A DNA stretch of 64,000 bases from Hippasteria phrygiana. Lineage: Eukaryota; Echinodermata; Asteroidea; Valvatida; Goniasteridae. How positions within the stretch are numbered: position 1 is the first letter of the stretch; each line of letters opens with the position of its first letter. Where the stretch lies: contig JAZGUH010000222.1 in NCBI GenBank assembly GCA_037893225.1, forward strand, positions 1,178,001 through 1,242,000, written 5' to 3'. This document shows, piece after piece, positions 1-10,547 of this stretch. Made by a program: the position numbers and the translations under genes. Under the pieces are notes generated by a model. It saw only the letters and a program-made list of their open reading frames with translations. It had not been told where the DNA came from and searched no databases.

Positions 1-443
1 TCGCAGCCATTATTACCCGATGTTAAGCAGATTTCTAATGCCTGAACTATAAAGTAGGTGTTTGGTGGTGACGGCTCGGACAAGAGCAAGACTTATAATG
101 AACTACAATTGAATACTTGGAGTATTTGGTTGACAAAAGCTCTTTAAATCCAGACCATACACACTGCTTCACGCTGCACAAGAAACTGAACACACACACT
201 AACCCACGACTTATCTTTGAAGCATGCACGTTAAAACTCCATGTATCATTACGTAACAAACCATGGAATAAATTTAGCCCGGCATCCAGTGGCCCGTGTA
301 CAGATCACGAGAGCGTAGCGGGCACGTTAATAACGAGAACCTGACGAGCCCCTTACCAGGGCTTCGGCTAACCCTCGTTAGCCCTTACGTTAGGCAATAT
401 TTAGGCACCAGTTGTGGTATCGTTATGGCATCGTTACTGCAGT

Positions 444-560
444 GGGAGACTTTTGAGACGCTGGTGGCAGCAGACACACCGGTCCTTTTCCATTTTTCTC
501 AGAACTAGCAAAATTAAAGGACGGGTATGTCTGCTGCCACCAGCGTCTCAAAAGTCTCCC
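444..560. repeat. Foldback (inverted repeat) element
   Basis: Two arms of about 46 bp (444-490 and 515-560), each with GAGACTTTTGAGACGCTGG or its complement, separated by about 25 bp. The rest of 1-640 shows no gene. Confidence 0.75.
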
Positions 561-644
561 CATTATGAGCCTATGTTACAGTATGCAATTCGTTTACCCA
601 CCTTTATTTCGGAAAATGCAAGATTTGATTTGTCAGTGTTAAGA

Positions 645-1008
645 ATAAGCCAGTTCGGTATCTCAAAGGACAAAGGTCATTCGGGATAAAATTGCTGACG
701 TTAAATGTCACGCCATGTTAAAAGCCCGGTTCATACTTCACGCGAATACGAAAGCGAAGCGAATTTTGTGACGTCAACAATGGTTGTTTCAGTGTGACGT
801 TCGCCGTTACCCAGACGAATTCGCTTCGCCCTCAAATTCGCTTGAAGTATGAACCGGCCTTACGCGAACGCCCATTCTGATTGAATTTAATACGTGCGCG
901 TTGTGCGACCACCTTGGGTGTTCACACGCGTGCGTTAAGTCACACGGGTCATTCGGGATAAAATGTCCTTGTGCACATGCGCAGTTGAAATACCGAATTG
1001 GCTGATTA
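645..1008. mobile_element. MITE with TIR TAAGCCAGTTCGGTAT, interrupted by another MITE
   Basis: Ends are inverted copies (AAGCCAGTTCGGTAT and ATACCGAATTGGCT). A clean copy is at 44426-44643. The copy here is split by the foldback element at 722-862. Confidence 0.8.
722..862. mobile_element. Foldback MITE nested in the 645-1008 element
   Basis: Inverted ends GGTTCATACTTC / GAAGTATGAACC and internal GCGAAT/ATTCGC pairs. A diverged relative is at 10268-10395. Confidence 0.8.
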
Positions 1009-1167
1009 AAACAAAGGGAAAACAATTACATGTATTAAAGACTATTGGTTGTTGCAAAATGCGCTCTTTTACAAAAGAACGGTCTTTTGCAAGTCGGTGG
1101 AGCAGCCTAGGCGGTTTGATATACGTTGCTGTTTTATATTGCACTGATAACTGGAAAACTGCATCTA

Positions 1168-2176
1168 AACACAACACAAAAAGTAAGTCCCCCCTAAATG
1201 ACCCCTCACAGTTTCTTAAGTAAGAACTTTTCAAAGATCACATCTAGTGAAAACTATTTCTGTGGGTGTTAGGCAACTGTTGTGTGAAAATTGACGGCAT
1301 CCTTTTATTCATGGTTGACTGAGCTCAAATTGAAGACAAAATGACCCAATTTCAAAATTCACAAGACTGTGTGTGCATGCCTGTATGATGGCAGAAAACG
1401 TGTGTGGCGTCGAAGTGGAGAACAGCATGCTGAGTGTTGTGTGCAACCTGTGACATCCTTCGGTGGCGGAAGCATCATGGTCTGGGCTGGGATAAGTCTT
1501 GTCAACAAAACACCACTTGTTCAGCAGATCAATGGCAATTTGAATGCGCACCGATATGTTGACAATATCCTGCGTCCATATGTTGCACCGTGTAACGCAG
1601 CCCATGGTGATGGATTCGTCTTCATGGACGATAACGCCCGTCCTCACAGAGGGAGAGAGGTGAACGCCTTCTTGGCTCATGAGGGGATCCAGAAAATGGT
1701 TTGGCCGGCAAATTCACCAGACCTCAATCCCATCGAGCATCTTTGGGACCTGCTGAAACGATGTGTATGCCCGTATCCAAGCAGAAAGCACTCTGGAGGA
1801 CTTGTCGCGATTACTGCAGGAAGAATGGATGGCTAATCCCTCGGCAGCGGGTGACCAGACTCATCAACACCATGAGAAGATGATGTCTGGAGGTCATTGC
1901 CAAGCGTGGTGGATACACACGTTATTGAACATTAATGTTAATCTGCTTCTCAGTCATCTGCAGTAATAAAGTCACTTTTGTGAATTTTGAAAATGGGTCA
2001 TTTTGTCTTCAATTTGTGCTCAGTCAACCATGAATAAAAGGATGCCTTCAATTTTCACACAACAGTTGCCTAACACCAACAGAAATATTTTTCACTAGAT
2101 GTGATCTTTGAAAAGTTCTTACTTAAGAAACTGAGGGGTCATTTAGGGGGGGGGGACTTACTTTTTGTGTTGTGTT
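1168..2176 (+). mobile_element. Tc1-like transposon with about 200-bp terminal inverted repeats
   Basis: A TA-flanked element. Its ends (AACACAACACAAAAAGTAAG and complement) extend into inverted repeats of about 200 bp (1168-1365 and 1974-2176). The interior carries a transposase remnant. A 9-bp G run sits in the right repeat. Non-autonomous today, because the transposase is truncated and frameshifted. Confidence 0.85.
1369..1883 (+). pseudogene. Tc1-family transposase remnant (DD34E catalytic half)
   Basis: The frame contains GGSIMVWAGIS, DDNARPH and PDLNPIEHLWDLL. 34 residues lie between the second Asp and the Glu, as expected for DD34E Tc1 enzymes. The N-terminal helix-turn-helix region and the first Asp are missing. 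After LLKR (about 1762) the reading continues in another frame (EDLSRLLQEEW, then RLINTMRR in a third frame). The product is not functional. Confidence 0.85.
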
Positions 2177-2339
2177 TATGTATTTGTTTTTAATTGTGTA
2201 TTATTTTTCTTTGTTCCTATACAATAGCATGCTCCTGTCGCACGTGCTATCCTTTGTGCGATACGTGCGACTGTTTCGTATAGCCTTGGTCTGTGGAGTA
2301 TGTCATGATCCAGATTTCGAAGAGTCCTGTGTAAGTTAA

Positions 2340-2800
2340 ATCTTCATCCTCACTGTCACCCTTATTTTTACTCTCAATCTTCTTCACCTGCATCGTCATT
2401 GCCATGCCTGCATCGTCATCCTCTGCATCATCATTGCCATTGTCATCCTCTGCATCATCATTGCCATTGTCATCCTCTGCATCATCATTATCATTGCCAT
2501 CTTCATCTGCAGTCATTGCCATCTTCATCTGCATTGTCATCTTTATCTACATCATTCTTATTGCCATCTGCGTCGTCATCGTCATTCATCTGCATTGTCA
2601 TCGTCATTGCCATTGTCATCTACATCATCATTTTATAGCATATTCATCTTCATTGTCACCCTCTTCAATTTCATTGTCAACCTTCATTGTCACCCGACAA
2701 TGTCATTTCTATCTCCGTCATTGTCATCTTCATCATTTTCATTCTCTTCATCTTCATCTTCATCATCATTGCCATTTTTAAAATTTTCGTTATCATTGTC
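2340..2800. repeat. Imperfect trinucleotide-type simple repeat (TCATC/TCATTG)
   Basis: A long CATCATTGTCATC-like tract with local tandem units. It opens His/Ser-rich and Asp-rich frames on both strands, which are simple-repeat artefacts. Confidence 0.85.
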
Positions 2801-2903
2801 ATATTCATATTCCTATCTTCAACTTAATCTCCGGGTTTTCTGTGTTCACGTATAATGAATATAATTAATAGTTTGCTTTGGTTTGCTTTGTAGGCTATAT
2901 ATA

Positions 2904-4289
2904 CTAGTCCAAACAAGAAACGCAACATTTTTTAAAGTGGTATATTTCTGCACACTTGGTAGAAATGATCTACTTTTGCAATGCGCATACTAAGGAAAGT
3001 GACTTGCTTCATTTCCACACGAGTTTGCATTGGTCACGGTTGATTGCACATCATCAAGGACAAAAAGGTCATTTGGCATGGGCAGTGCTGGACCAGATTA
3101 CGTAACTGGAAATTGAGCTCTATGACTATCAAAAATCGTGGAGGGCCGGGTCTCGGGCATACAGAAAACCAAATTCATTACACAGTTAGGCCGTCAGCAG
3201 CAATGCCACGACTCTCTGTTCTAGAACGCGGTCGCGCTGTCGGTATGCTGGAAGCGGGTATGAGACCCAGGGCTGTCGCGCGTGCTCTTAACGTGCACGA
3301 ATCCACCATTGGCCGTCTCAGAGACAGGCACCAGGCCACTGGGGATGTTGCCGACCGACGAAGAAGTGGTCGACCCAGAGTCACCACCCCAAACCAGGAT
3401 CGCCATATGGTGCTTCTCCACCTCCGAGATCGGTACCGGGATGCTGGTCAAACTGCAAGAGAGACCCCTGGCAGGCACAACAGACGCATTAGCGACCAGA
3501 CTGTGCGGAACAGACTGCATGCTGCTGGTCTGCGAAGTAGGCGCCCGTGTAGAGGTCTCCAGTTGACTGCAGAACGGCGGGAGCGCCGTCGTCAGTGGTA
3601 CATGCAGCATCGGCAGTGGACTCAAAGGATGATGGAGCCAGGTCTTGTTTACGGACGAGTCCCGGTTTCGCATATCCCACAATGATGGCCGTGTTAGGGT
3701 CTACAGGAGGCTTGGGGAGCGCTATACTGACTGCAATATCGTAGAGCAAGACAGATGGGGCGGTCCTAGTGTCATGGTATGGGCCGGCATTGCCGCCAAC
3801 AGCCGCACCAATCTGATTGAGATTCGCGGCAATCTGAATGGGCAGCGCTACCGAGATAAGGTCCTGGCAGCAGAGGTAGTGCCTTTCTTGCGCCAGCATC
3901 CCAATATCCAACTGCTACAGCAGGATAATGCACGTCCGCATGTTGCCACAATTGCTACCGATTATCTGCGGCAGCAAAATGTGAAAACCCTTCCATGGCC
4001 TGCCTTTAGCCCCGACATGTCCCCGATAGAACACCTATGGGACGAACTTCAACGGCGGGTTCATGCCAGGCCTGTAGCGCCCCAGAACGCACAGCAGTTG
4101 GCGGCCGCGCTTCAAGAAGAATGGCGCGCATTGCCTCGGGGGCGGATTAGGCGCATAATCCAGTCCATGCGCCGGCGCATAAACGCCTGCATCCTGGCCA
4201 GAGGTGGACCCACCAGTTCGGGGGTGCAATCAAATTTTGTTGGTATAAATTGGCTTCGAAAAAAAACTTGCGTTTCTTTCATTGACTAG
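2904..4289 (+). mobile_element. Tc1-like transposon, TA-flanked
   Basis: Terminal inverted repeats start CTAGTC and contain AAGAAACGCAA. The element sits between TA dinucleotides at 2902-2903 and 4290-4291. The transposase frame fills most of it. The stop codon of the second half (TAG, 4287-4289) lies within the right inverted repeat. Confidence 0.85.
3203..4289 (+). pseudogene. Tc1-family transposase, one frameshift
   Basis: The start MPRLSVLERGRAVGML opens the paired-type helix-turn-helix (RAVARALNVHESTIGRLRDR), followed by a GRPR motif (SGRPRVTT) and a second DNA-binding helix set. At about 3630 the frame shifts by one base. The catalytic domain then follows: VLFTDESRFR (first Asp), QQDNARPH (second Asp) and SPDMSPIEHLWDEL (Glu). 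Spacing is 34 residues (DD34E). All catalytic residues are present. The frame runs into the terminal repeat because the usual stop is missing. Probably recently inactive. Confidence 0.88.
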
Positions 4290-5538
4290 TATATCTACGT
4301 TTTGACATACAAAACTAATTCGGATTCGTGCATTATTGATTTTGGTCCTTTTACGTACATTTTCGTTTTCTTCTTTTCTACAGCACAATGAAGAAACCAC
4401 CCGTAGATGTTTGTTTCGTCGTGCAGTTTCACCAGTGAAAGACAAACCGAAGTTAACGACTTTTTAAACTGTATGAGTTAATCAAGTTTATACATCACCT
4501 GAATAAGTCCCCGTCATCTGATTGGTAGATTGTTGGGGCCAACAAAAATTGTATTTTTTTTATTCAATTTTATCCCAAAACTCGAATTGATTTCGCTGGT
4601 TGATTCGTTCGAATCTCGTTTCCATCTTTATCTGGTTATTTGTAATGCACAAACACGACCCTACCCTTTACTCCAGAGTTTAAAAGTTCATATTCTAGTA
4701 TCAGTGTGTGACTTCGCACCATAAATATTACGCGGTATAGAAATACACACATGTAAAACGCACGAGGCTAATGTTATGAAAATCGCATTTTGAGAAATAA
4801 ACTTATGAAAAAATAGAATCTCAATATTTTTCTAATTATCTTCTTGAATCACTCTATATATTAATATTTAGTTTACACAAACGATTAATTAATAAATATT
4901 AAAACCAAAAAACGGCATCAACTGAACGTGTATGTATAACGACAGGAGAAGCCAAGATGGCGTCTTACACGCTCAGCATTTATTCTCGCGGTCGGCATGA
5001 CGTCACATCTTCCCCTTCGTCTATTAATTTGTACACGGCGCGTGATTTTGCTTTCCCTTTCGCGCTGCATAGCAACCCATTGATCTCTGTACAAAGTTCA
5101 AGCGAAATTCCCGGATGTCCGACCGCGTGAATTGCAAACTGGGTGTAAAAGTCTTGTTTGATTGTGTGTGCAGTGTGGCTACCACATCGAAACTTCGTGA
5201 GGTTTTTGCGTGGAATGTTGAGCCAGCTCAAATATAGACTTGGTTCCAAGTATGTGATCGTGGTTTTTGTCGGCCTGATAGCCAATACAGTAGTGCCGGA
5301 AATAGCGCCCTCTTGTGAGTTAACCTTCGATCACGATCACAGACTTGGGAATCTCGTTCATCGGTTTGTACACACCCCTATGGCGAATTAGTCCAAAAGT
5401 GTACGGAACAAGCTGATTGTTCGGAATCGTCAAAAGCCTTCTATAACATGAATTTTCAAACCAGGAAAATTCTGGACGATTCCACTTATCCGACGAACCG
5501 TTAGAAGCCACCCAATCGGGCGATACTGCGCTCGCGCG
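4290..5538. other. No gene or recognised element
   Basis: AT-rich to about 4920, then mixed composition. Open frames are short and carry no motif I recognise. Confidence 0.6.
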
Positions 5539-5545
5539 CTTCATA

Positions 5546-6906
5546 CTAGTCTTGGTTCAAGACGTTGTTGCGTATAATGATACGCGATAATTACCGGCCG
5601 CCGCGAGAGGGCGTTATCACGACAAACTATTAATAGCCTCGAACCGCCAGCATAGCAACAACGTCTTGGGAATCTTGTAAAATCTCCCCCCGAAAAATGG
5701 GGGAAACTATTGCGCATGCGTCAATTCTGTATAAAAATGAGGAACATCTTCTCTTCATCACGCACGCGCACATACGAAAAAGTCTGGTAGCTATCTACAT
5801 GTATACTACTGACCGAGGGGGCGCTGATAAGTTCGCGATTGAAGCTGCTGGCTCTGCTTTGCATTAATTGCAGGAAGCCGGTCGGCTGTGCGCCAGCGGC
5901 TGCAGTGTTCACTGCTCGTGTTCGCATGCGACGTCTTGCAACTGTGACGATCGAAGCCAGGGAGATACGACAGGGGAAGGTGGCGGGCGGGACCGGGCAG
6001 GTAATCTGGGTGATGGTGTGTGATCTGCGGGAAATTACTTGTTACATGCAAGAAATACCTCTCCATTATATTAAACCGTCGGGGCTCGGACAACTCGACC
6101 GTTGGCCGACTCGACTCGAGACAACTTGACCGTTGAGACAACTCGACCGTCTTTGCGTCAAATGGGAAGACACTAAGTCGTCCGTGGAGACAAGTCGTCC
6201 GTTGAATTGAAGTCGACTCGGAGGTAGAGGAATCGCTGGGGTTTATCGGCGGGGATTCGTGTCCAGCCTCAAAGCAAACATGAGCCTGAATTTTTGTCGA
6301 GTTTCACCAGTGGAGAAAACCCGCAGGAGATCTAGAGTGCGTCTCAGTATCTTTGTGAACTGTGTGACAATCGAATGACCAGAGAGTAAGACAATCTCCG
6401 TTTTCCCCGGCCGTAAAGACTAGGGCCTCGTGAGCTATTTGTTTAATTATTATCATCATCACGGCCTTTTTTATTTTATATCTAAATCTAAATCAAATCA
6501 CTTAACAAGGTCTGATCCTCAGCACCATTATAATATAATTATTCAGCCCCGTTAAGATTTTCTGTTTATTATATTTCCATCATTCCGGAACTTTTTAGTT
6601 CATTCCCCTCGACCCTACCAAACAATCTAAATAGCACGGACCTGCTGTACCTTTATCTTCATACGTATAACACTGGGGTGGGGGGGGGGGGGGGGGGGGG
6701 TGGTTAGTTAGTCAGGGGTTAGATCTATGCATAATGCATTTATTTATGTACGCATTTATTTATGCACAATTACAACAAGGCTTCTACAAGATTCCCAAGA
6801 CGTTGTTACTGGCGGTTCGAGGCTATTAATAGTTTGTCGTGATAACGCCCTCTCGCGGCGGCCGGTTATCGCGTATATACGTAACAACGTCTTGAACCAA
6901 GACTAG
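5546..6906. mobile_element. 1.36-kb element with about 130-bp terminal inverted repeats and 7-bp target duplication
   Basis: The ends CTAGTCTTGGTTCAAG and complement extend into arms of about 130 bp (5546-5682 and 6775-6906) that are nearly identical. CTTCATA flanks both sides (5539-5545 and 6907-6913). Each arm is itself a small inverted repeat (CAAGACGTTGTT / AACAACGTCTTG). The interior is GC-rich at 5800-6420 with a GACAACTCGACCGTTG-like short repeat, and a poly-G run sits near 6680. No recognisable transposase. Confidence 0.8.
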
Positions 6907-6953
6907 CTTCATACGCGTGCTTAGTACATAATAAGCGCGTGTTTACGTTTTAC

Positions 6954-6989
6954 CCATTGATCTCCATTATATATAATGGAGATCAATGG
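6954..6989. repeat. Perfect 36-bp palindrome
   Basis: CCATTGATCTCCATTATA followed by its exact complement. It is bracketed by TTTTACCCA on the left (overlapping) and on the right. Confidence 0.9.
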
Positions 6990-7597
6990 TTTTACCCAAG
7001 TTATTGGTCAAAGGTGCAATGAGTGCGCGCGTGTATGGTTACCGCTCGATTGGGTACCCAAAGATGGCTTCTAACACGTTTTCCGTCTAGTAACAAAAAC
7101 TAACAATCATGTATTTAATTTGGTTTTCATGCTCCTTCGCTGCGCTCATCCGCATGAAAAACAGTTTCGTCCTGATGAAACGACCTCAATAAATGTAAGA
7201 AATCACACGCCTCAACATTCGTATTCATAAATTTATTAAAGCATGGAATGTGGCCATGTTTCAGGCAACGAGTATCAAAAAACCTGCATAGCTACGCAAC
7301 TGACCACGGGAAATACCCGTTATAACTAGCTTTAAATTCACAAATCAAAGTTCAGTGCTATAGTTTTGTAATAGTTAAGTAGCAGTCCATGAATTTTATC
7401 GTAAGCACATGAACTAAGTGTAATATACTGCAAATATCGAGGTCTACATTATTCGTCCAGGATAAACAAAACATTGATTCAATAATATGAAATCTCAACT
7501 TCAGATAACAATTTAGAAAACCACAATTGTTGAAAAATGCAAAAATGAAAACATTCCAATGCATTAAAGGTTTATTAAATATATTCAAGATACAATC

Positions 7598-8240
7598 ATC
7601 AAATCCCACCTTGGGATTTTAGCCCTCACGGCTCTTCGGATTAACTGTCCGGAAAAAACAGCTATCATAAGCCAAATATTCAGTGTATTTAGGCACTATT
7701 CGAAAGTCCCACACAATGAGAGATTAGCCAACAACTCTTGGGCTCGTCTGGCAAAACCAGTTATAGAATGCAAAAGAAATTATTAGATCAATTTTGATTG
7801 TGCATTTTTTTTCTATTTTTTTTTACATGTACATTTGTACCGATATTCACAACAAAAATCGGCCAATCCGACATTGTGATATTAGCCCCTAGGGCTCTTC
7901 GGATTGGTAACCAGTCGTCATAAAAAATAGAATATTCTGGCATTAATCAAAGAAATAGTTAATCTTACAGAATTTCAACTTGGCATTGGGAAAACTCCCA
8001 GAAACACCGCAATCGTTGAAAATTGCAACAATACAAATCCAATGCATTAAACATTAAATATATTCAGCAATTACCAAATCCCACCTTGGGATTTTAGCCC
8101 TTACGGCTCTTCGGATTATCTGTCCGGAAAACCACAGTTCTCGGACATGAAAAAACAGAACATTGTATCAGCTAGTAACGATTATAATTAAACACTGTCG
8201 GGAATGCCCACCTTGGCAAATCAACCCTTGTGGGCGTTTT
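7598..8240. repeat. Four short direct repeats with hairpin potential beside the recombinase
   Basis: Copies at about 7598-7640, 7863-7905, 8078-8120 and 8201-8240. In copies 1 and 3 an AAATCCCA/TGGGATTT hairpin is followed by a second small hairpin (AGCC/GGCT) and CTTCGGATT. Copy 2 is degenerate. Copy 4 keeps a GCCCAC/GTGGGC stem. Spacing is 265, 215 and 123 bp. They lie 3' of the recombinase frame. Confidence 0.7.
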
Positions 8241-8485
8241 ATTTTTTTTTGCTCATCAACGAATACTAAATTCTACCCTAAACTTTGAATAGTTTTACAT
8301 TTAGGTAAAATACCATTATAAGTCGATAAGTAATTAAAATCATCCATGCATCTGTTTTCTTTTACTCTTGCCATTTTCTGCCTGAAAAAGGAGCAAAAAG
8401 GTGAACGTGAATAAGCAGATTGACCTTTAAGGTTGGTTGTGGGTTTGGGTGTTCAGTATTAAACCAAAATTATCGGAAAATTGAC

Positions 8486-9510
8486 TTAGTCGGTAGATAG
8501 CAACTTCGATACTACAAGCCTAGAGTCGATGCTGTGCTTTACGTATCTATTTTTTGCTTGACTAGTTTTCCACCTGCCATGCATCATGATGATGTCTTCT
8601 GGTACCCCTTTGTTTGCCAAATGCGAGGCTCCTCCTGAACGTAAACTATGCAAACCGTATCTTTGAGGATTCTTTGTGTCAATTTGTTTGAGTGCATCCA
8701 GAAATATTTCCCTGCATCTTGTGTAGCTTAATGGTTTTGTTACTAACGGTTTATGAGTATGTAAGCTGGGGTGATATGACAAAGGAGTAAATATATATGA
8801 ATCTTCTCCTATCTTCATGTTGCATTTTGCCATGTATTTTCGTAAAATTTTAACCGGACAATATTCATTATGGGTTGTTGACAAATACGATTTGTCCCCA
8901 TCTCGGAAAGTGTCCGTTTTGGACCTTGGAATGAAAATACTCAAACCTGAATCATTTGGCAATTCCTTTAAATGACTTGCTCTGATTTGTGCCATTTCAT
9001 CATGTCTAAATAAGAGTGAGAACTGAAGTGTAACATAGCATGCTGTTCTGAACTGAATAAGACTTGCTTCGGGATGAGCAAACTTTTGGACTATGGTTTT
9101 AACCTGCTCCAGTGAAATTGGTTCTCTTTGAACAGTAGGTTTGTGCAGCGATTTGTTATGACTATATGATGCTGCATAATAGGTGAATCTACAGGGTTCT
9201 CTTTAAAGTTGATCAATGAATAAAGCCACTTGATGGCAGACGAAATGGTTATTACGGTGCTGTCCGAATTAGCTTTTTGAAATTTTACCTCAAAAAATGA
9301 AGCTATTATTGTATCTCGGACTGGAAGTTTGAGAGGGAAACCATGAGATTTAAGCCAATCCAAGAATTCTCTACATTTGTAGAGGTACCTTATGATCGTC
9401 CCATCTGCCTTTGCAGATAAAACACTCTGGAACATATGTCTCTTTAGATTTTCCATGTTGCCGGGAAAATCCAGCCAAAACTCTTGAGCGAGAATGATAT
9501 GAAAAATCAA
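8486..9510 (-). pseudogene. Tyrosine recombinase (phage-integrase family) with one frameshift
   Basis: Site-specific DNA strand exchange enzyme. The N-terminal part (9510 to about 9140) is a helical core-binding domain (HMFQSVLSAKADGTIIRYL, REFLDWL). The catalytic part is open from about 9130 to 8486. It holds the first arginine (LLFRHDEM), the beta-hairpin lysine (SKTD), H-x-x-R (GLHSLRSGGA), a GRW in place of the second histidine, and the nucleophile tyrosine (KNRYVKHS). The two parts lie in different frames and connect through a one-base shift near 9120-9140. No reverse transcriptase or capsid-like ORF is adjacent, so it resembles the orphan or Crypton/DIRS-type recombinases of marine invertebrates. 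All catalytic residues are present; the shift could be a recent mutation or a sequencing error. Confidence 0.85.
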
Positions 9511-10184
9511 ATAGAATGGAAAGTTTTATGTGATCCATGGAGCATTCAAGTTAAAAATAAAATGCTGCACGGATTACCACTCGAATCAGTCGATATTTGT
9601 ATACTATGCTATTGTACAATATTTAAAAATACATGTATTATACACCCTGCAAAAATGATGGTGAAATTTTCAGAATATTAGGGAACATCTGTTGACACAA
9701 AGAATGAAAATGATATATTGCTATTATAAATATTCCGTTACGAAGGGCCAGAATTTCCACACAAAAAAAACCCAGTTAAAGATAAGCCATGAACAGGAGG
9801 AGGTTTTAAAGCATATTTCTTGTCCAGGCTTCATTGTTCAAAAATGACACAAATACAACACCACAGGGCGAGTAAAAAAATTAAATTGAAATGCAAATGC
9901 TCCCCAATACATTAAGAAAACGTACCTGCATTTACAAAAAATTCCATCCAATTCACACAAGTTGTTGGCCATTTATTGACTTGAAAATGAACTGTTTTGG
10001 GACTTGTCTGGTTGTGCCAGTGCACTGCAATGTAGGACGTATTATTAGAATTTCATTCGCAAATTTGGCTTTCAGTGAAACATTGTTGCTTCTGCTTAAC
10101 TCAGAAAACCTTTGTGGGACTTTCCGCTCATTTCGTGCTGCCAGGTCACATCAGCTCGGTATTGTCGAGTATGTGCTTCAATGG

Positions 10185-10190
10185 TTTATT
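10185..10190 (-). promoter_or_regulatory. Candidate polyadenylation signal of the receptor gene
   Basis: AATAAA on the minus strand about 310 bp downstream of the predicted stop. The 3' UTR between them would include a diverged copy of the foldback repeat at 10268-10395. Confidence 0.3.
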
Positions 10191-10267
10191 ATTTTATCAG
10201 TTTTAAATATACAGATAACTAAACACATAACTACAGTACGTGTTCCTGATTTTGCCAAAAGTGCCTG

Positions 10268-10395
10268 AAGGACGGTTCATCCTTCTGAACGTGAAAGAGA
10301 AGCAGATTTTGTGACATAAATAATGGATGTTTCATCGTGACATTCGGCATTACCCAGACAAATTCACTTCACCCTCAAATTCACATAAAGCAGGT
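10268..10395. mobile_element. Diverged copy of the 722-862 foldback MITE
   Basis: Shares the order GGTTCAT, ATTTTGTGAC, ATGG.TGTTTCA, ACATTCGGCATTACCCAGAC and CCCTCAAATTC with the first copy, but its ends have decayed. Confidence 0.65.
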
Positions 10396-10500
10396 TGAGC
10401 TCCTTCACTGGGTTAGAATCCGTCACATGCACCTACATGTATATGTATACAGAACCAGGCTAAAAGGCTGCAATCTTCTCAGAATTAACATCCAGGATGA

Positions 10501-10547
10501 TCAACACGATGAAGATGGTTGCCGAGAGGGGCTGTTATAAAGGTCAA
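10501..10547 (-). CDS. Probable receptor exon 30: C-terminus and stop
   Basis: The acceptor CTACAG follows a pyrimidine-rich tract. In phase 1 the exon reads DLYNSPSRQPSSSC and then TGA. It is the best terminal exon downstream of exon 29. A serine-rich end is plausible, but only transcript data can confirm it. Confidence 0.5.

Noticed and set aside
2247..2781. Asp/Asn-rich or His/Ser-rich protein
   Set aside because: A simple-repeat tract. The composition follows from the CATCATTG units.
3221..3911. Antisense open frames over the Tc1 transposase
   Set aside because: Shadows of the real transposase frame with no domain of their own.
7598..8240. CRISPR-like array
   Set aside because: Only four irregularly spaced, diverged repeats in a eukaryotic setting, with no spacer-size regularity.
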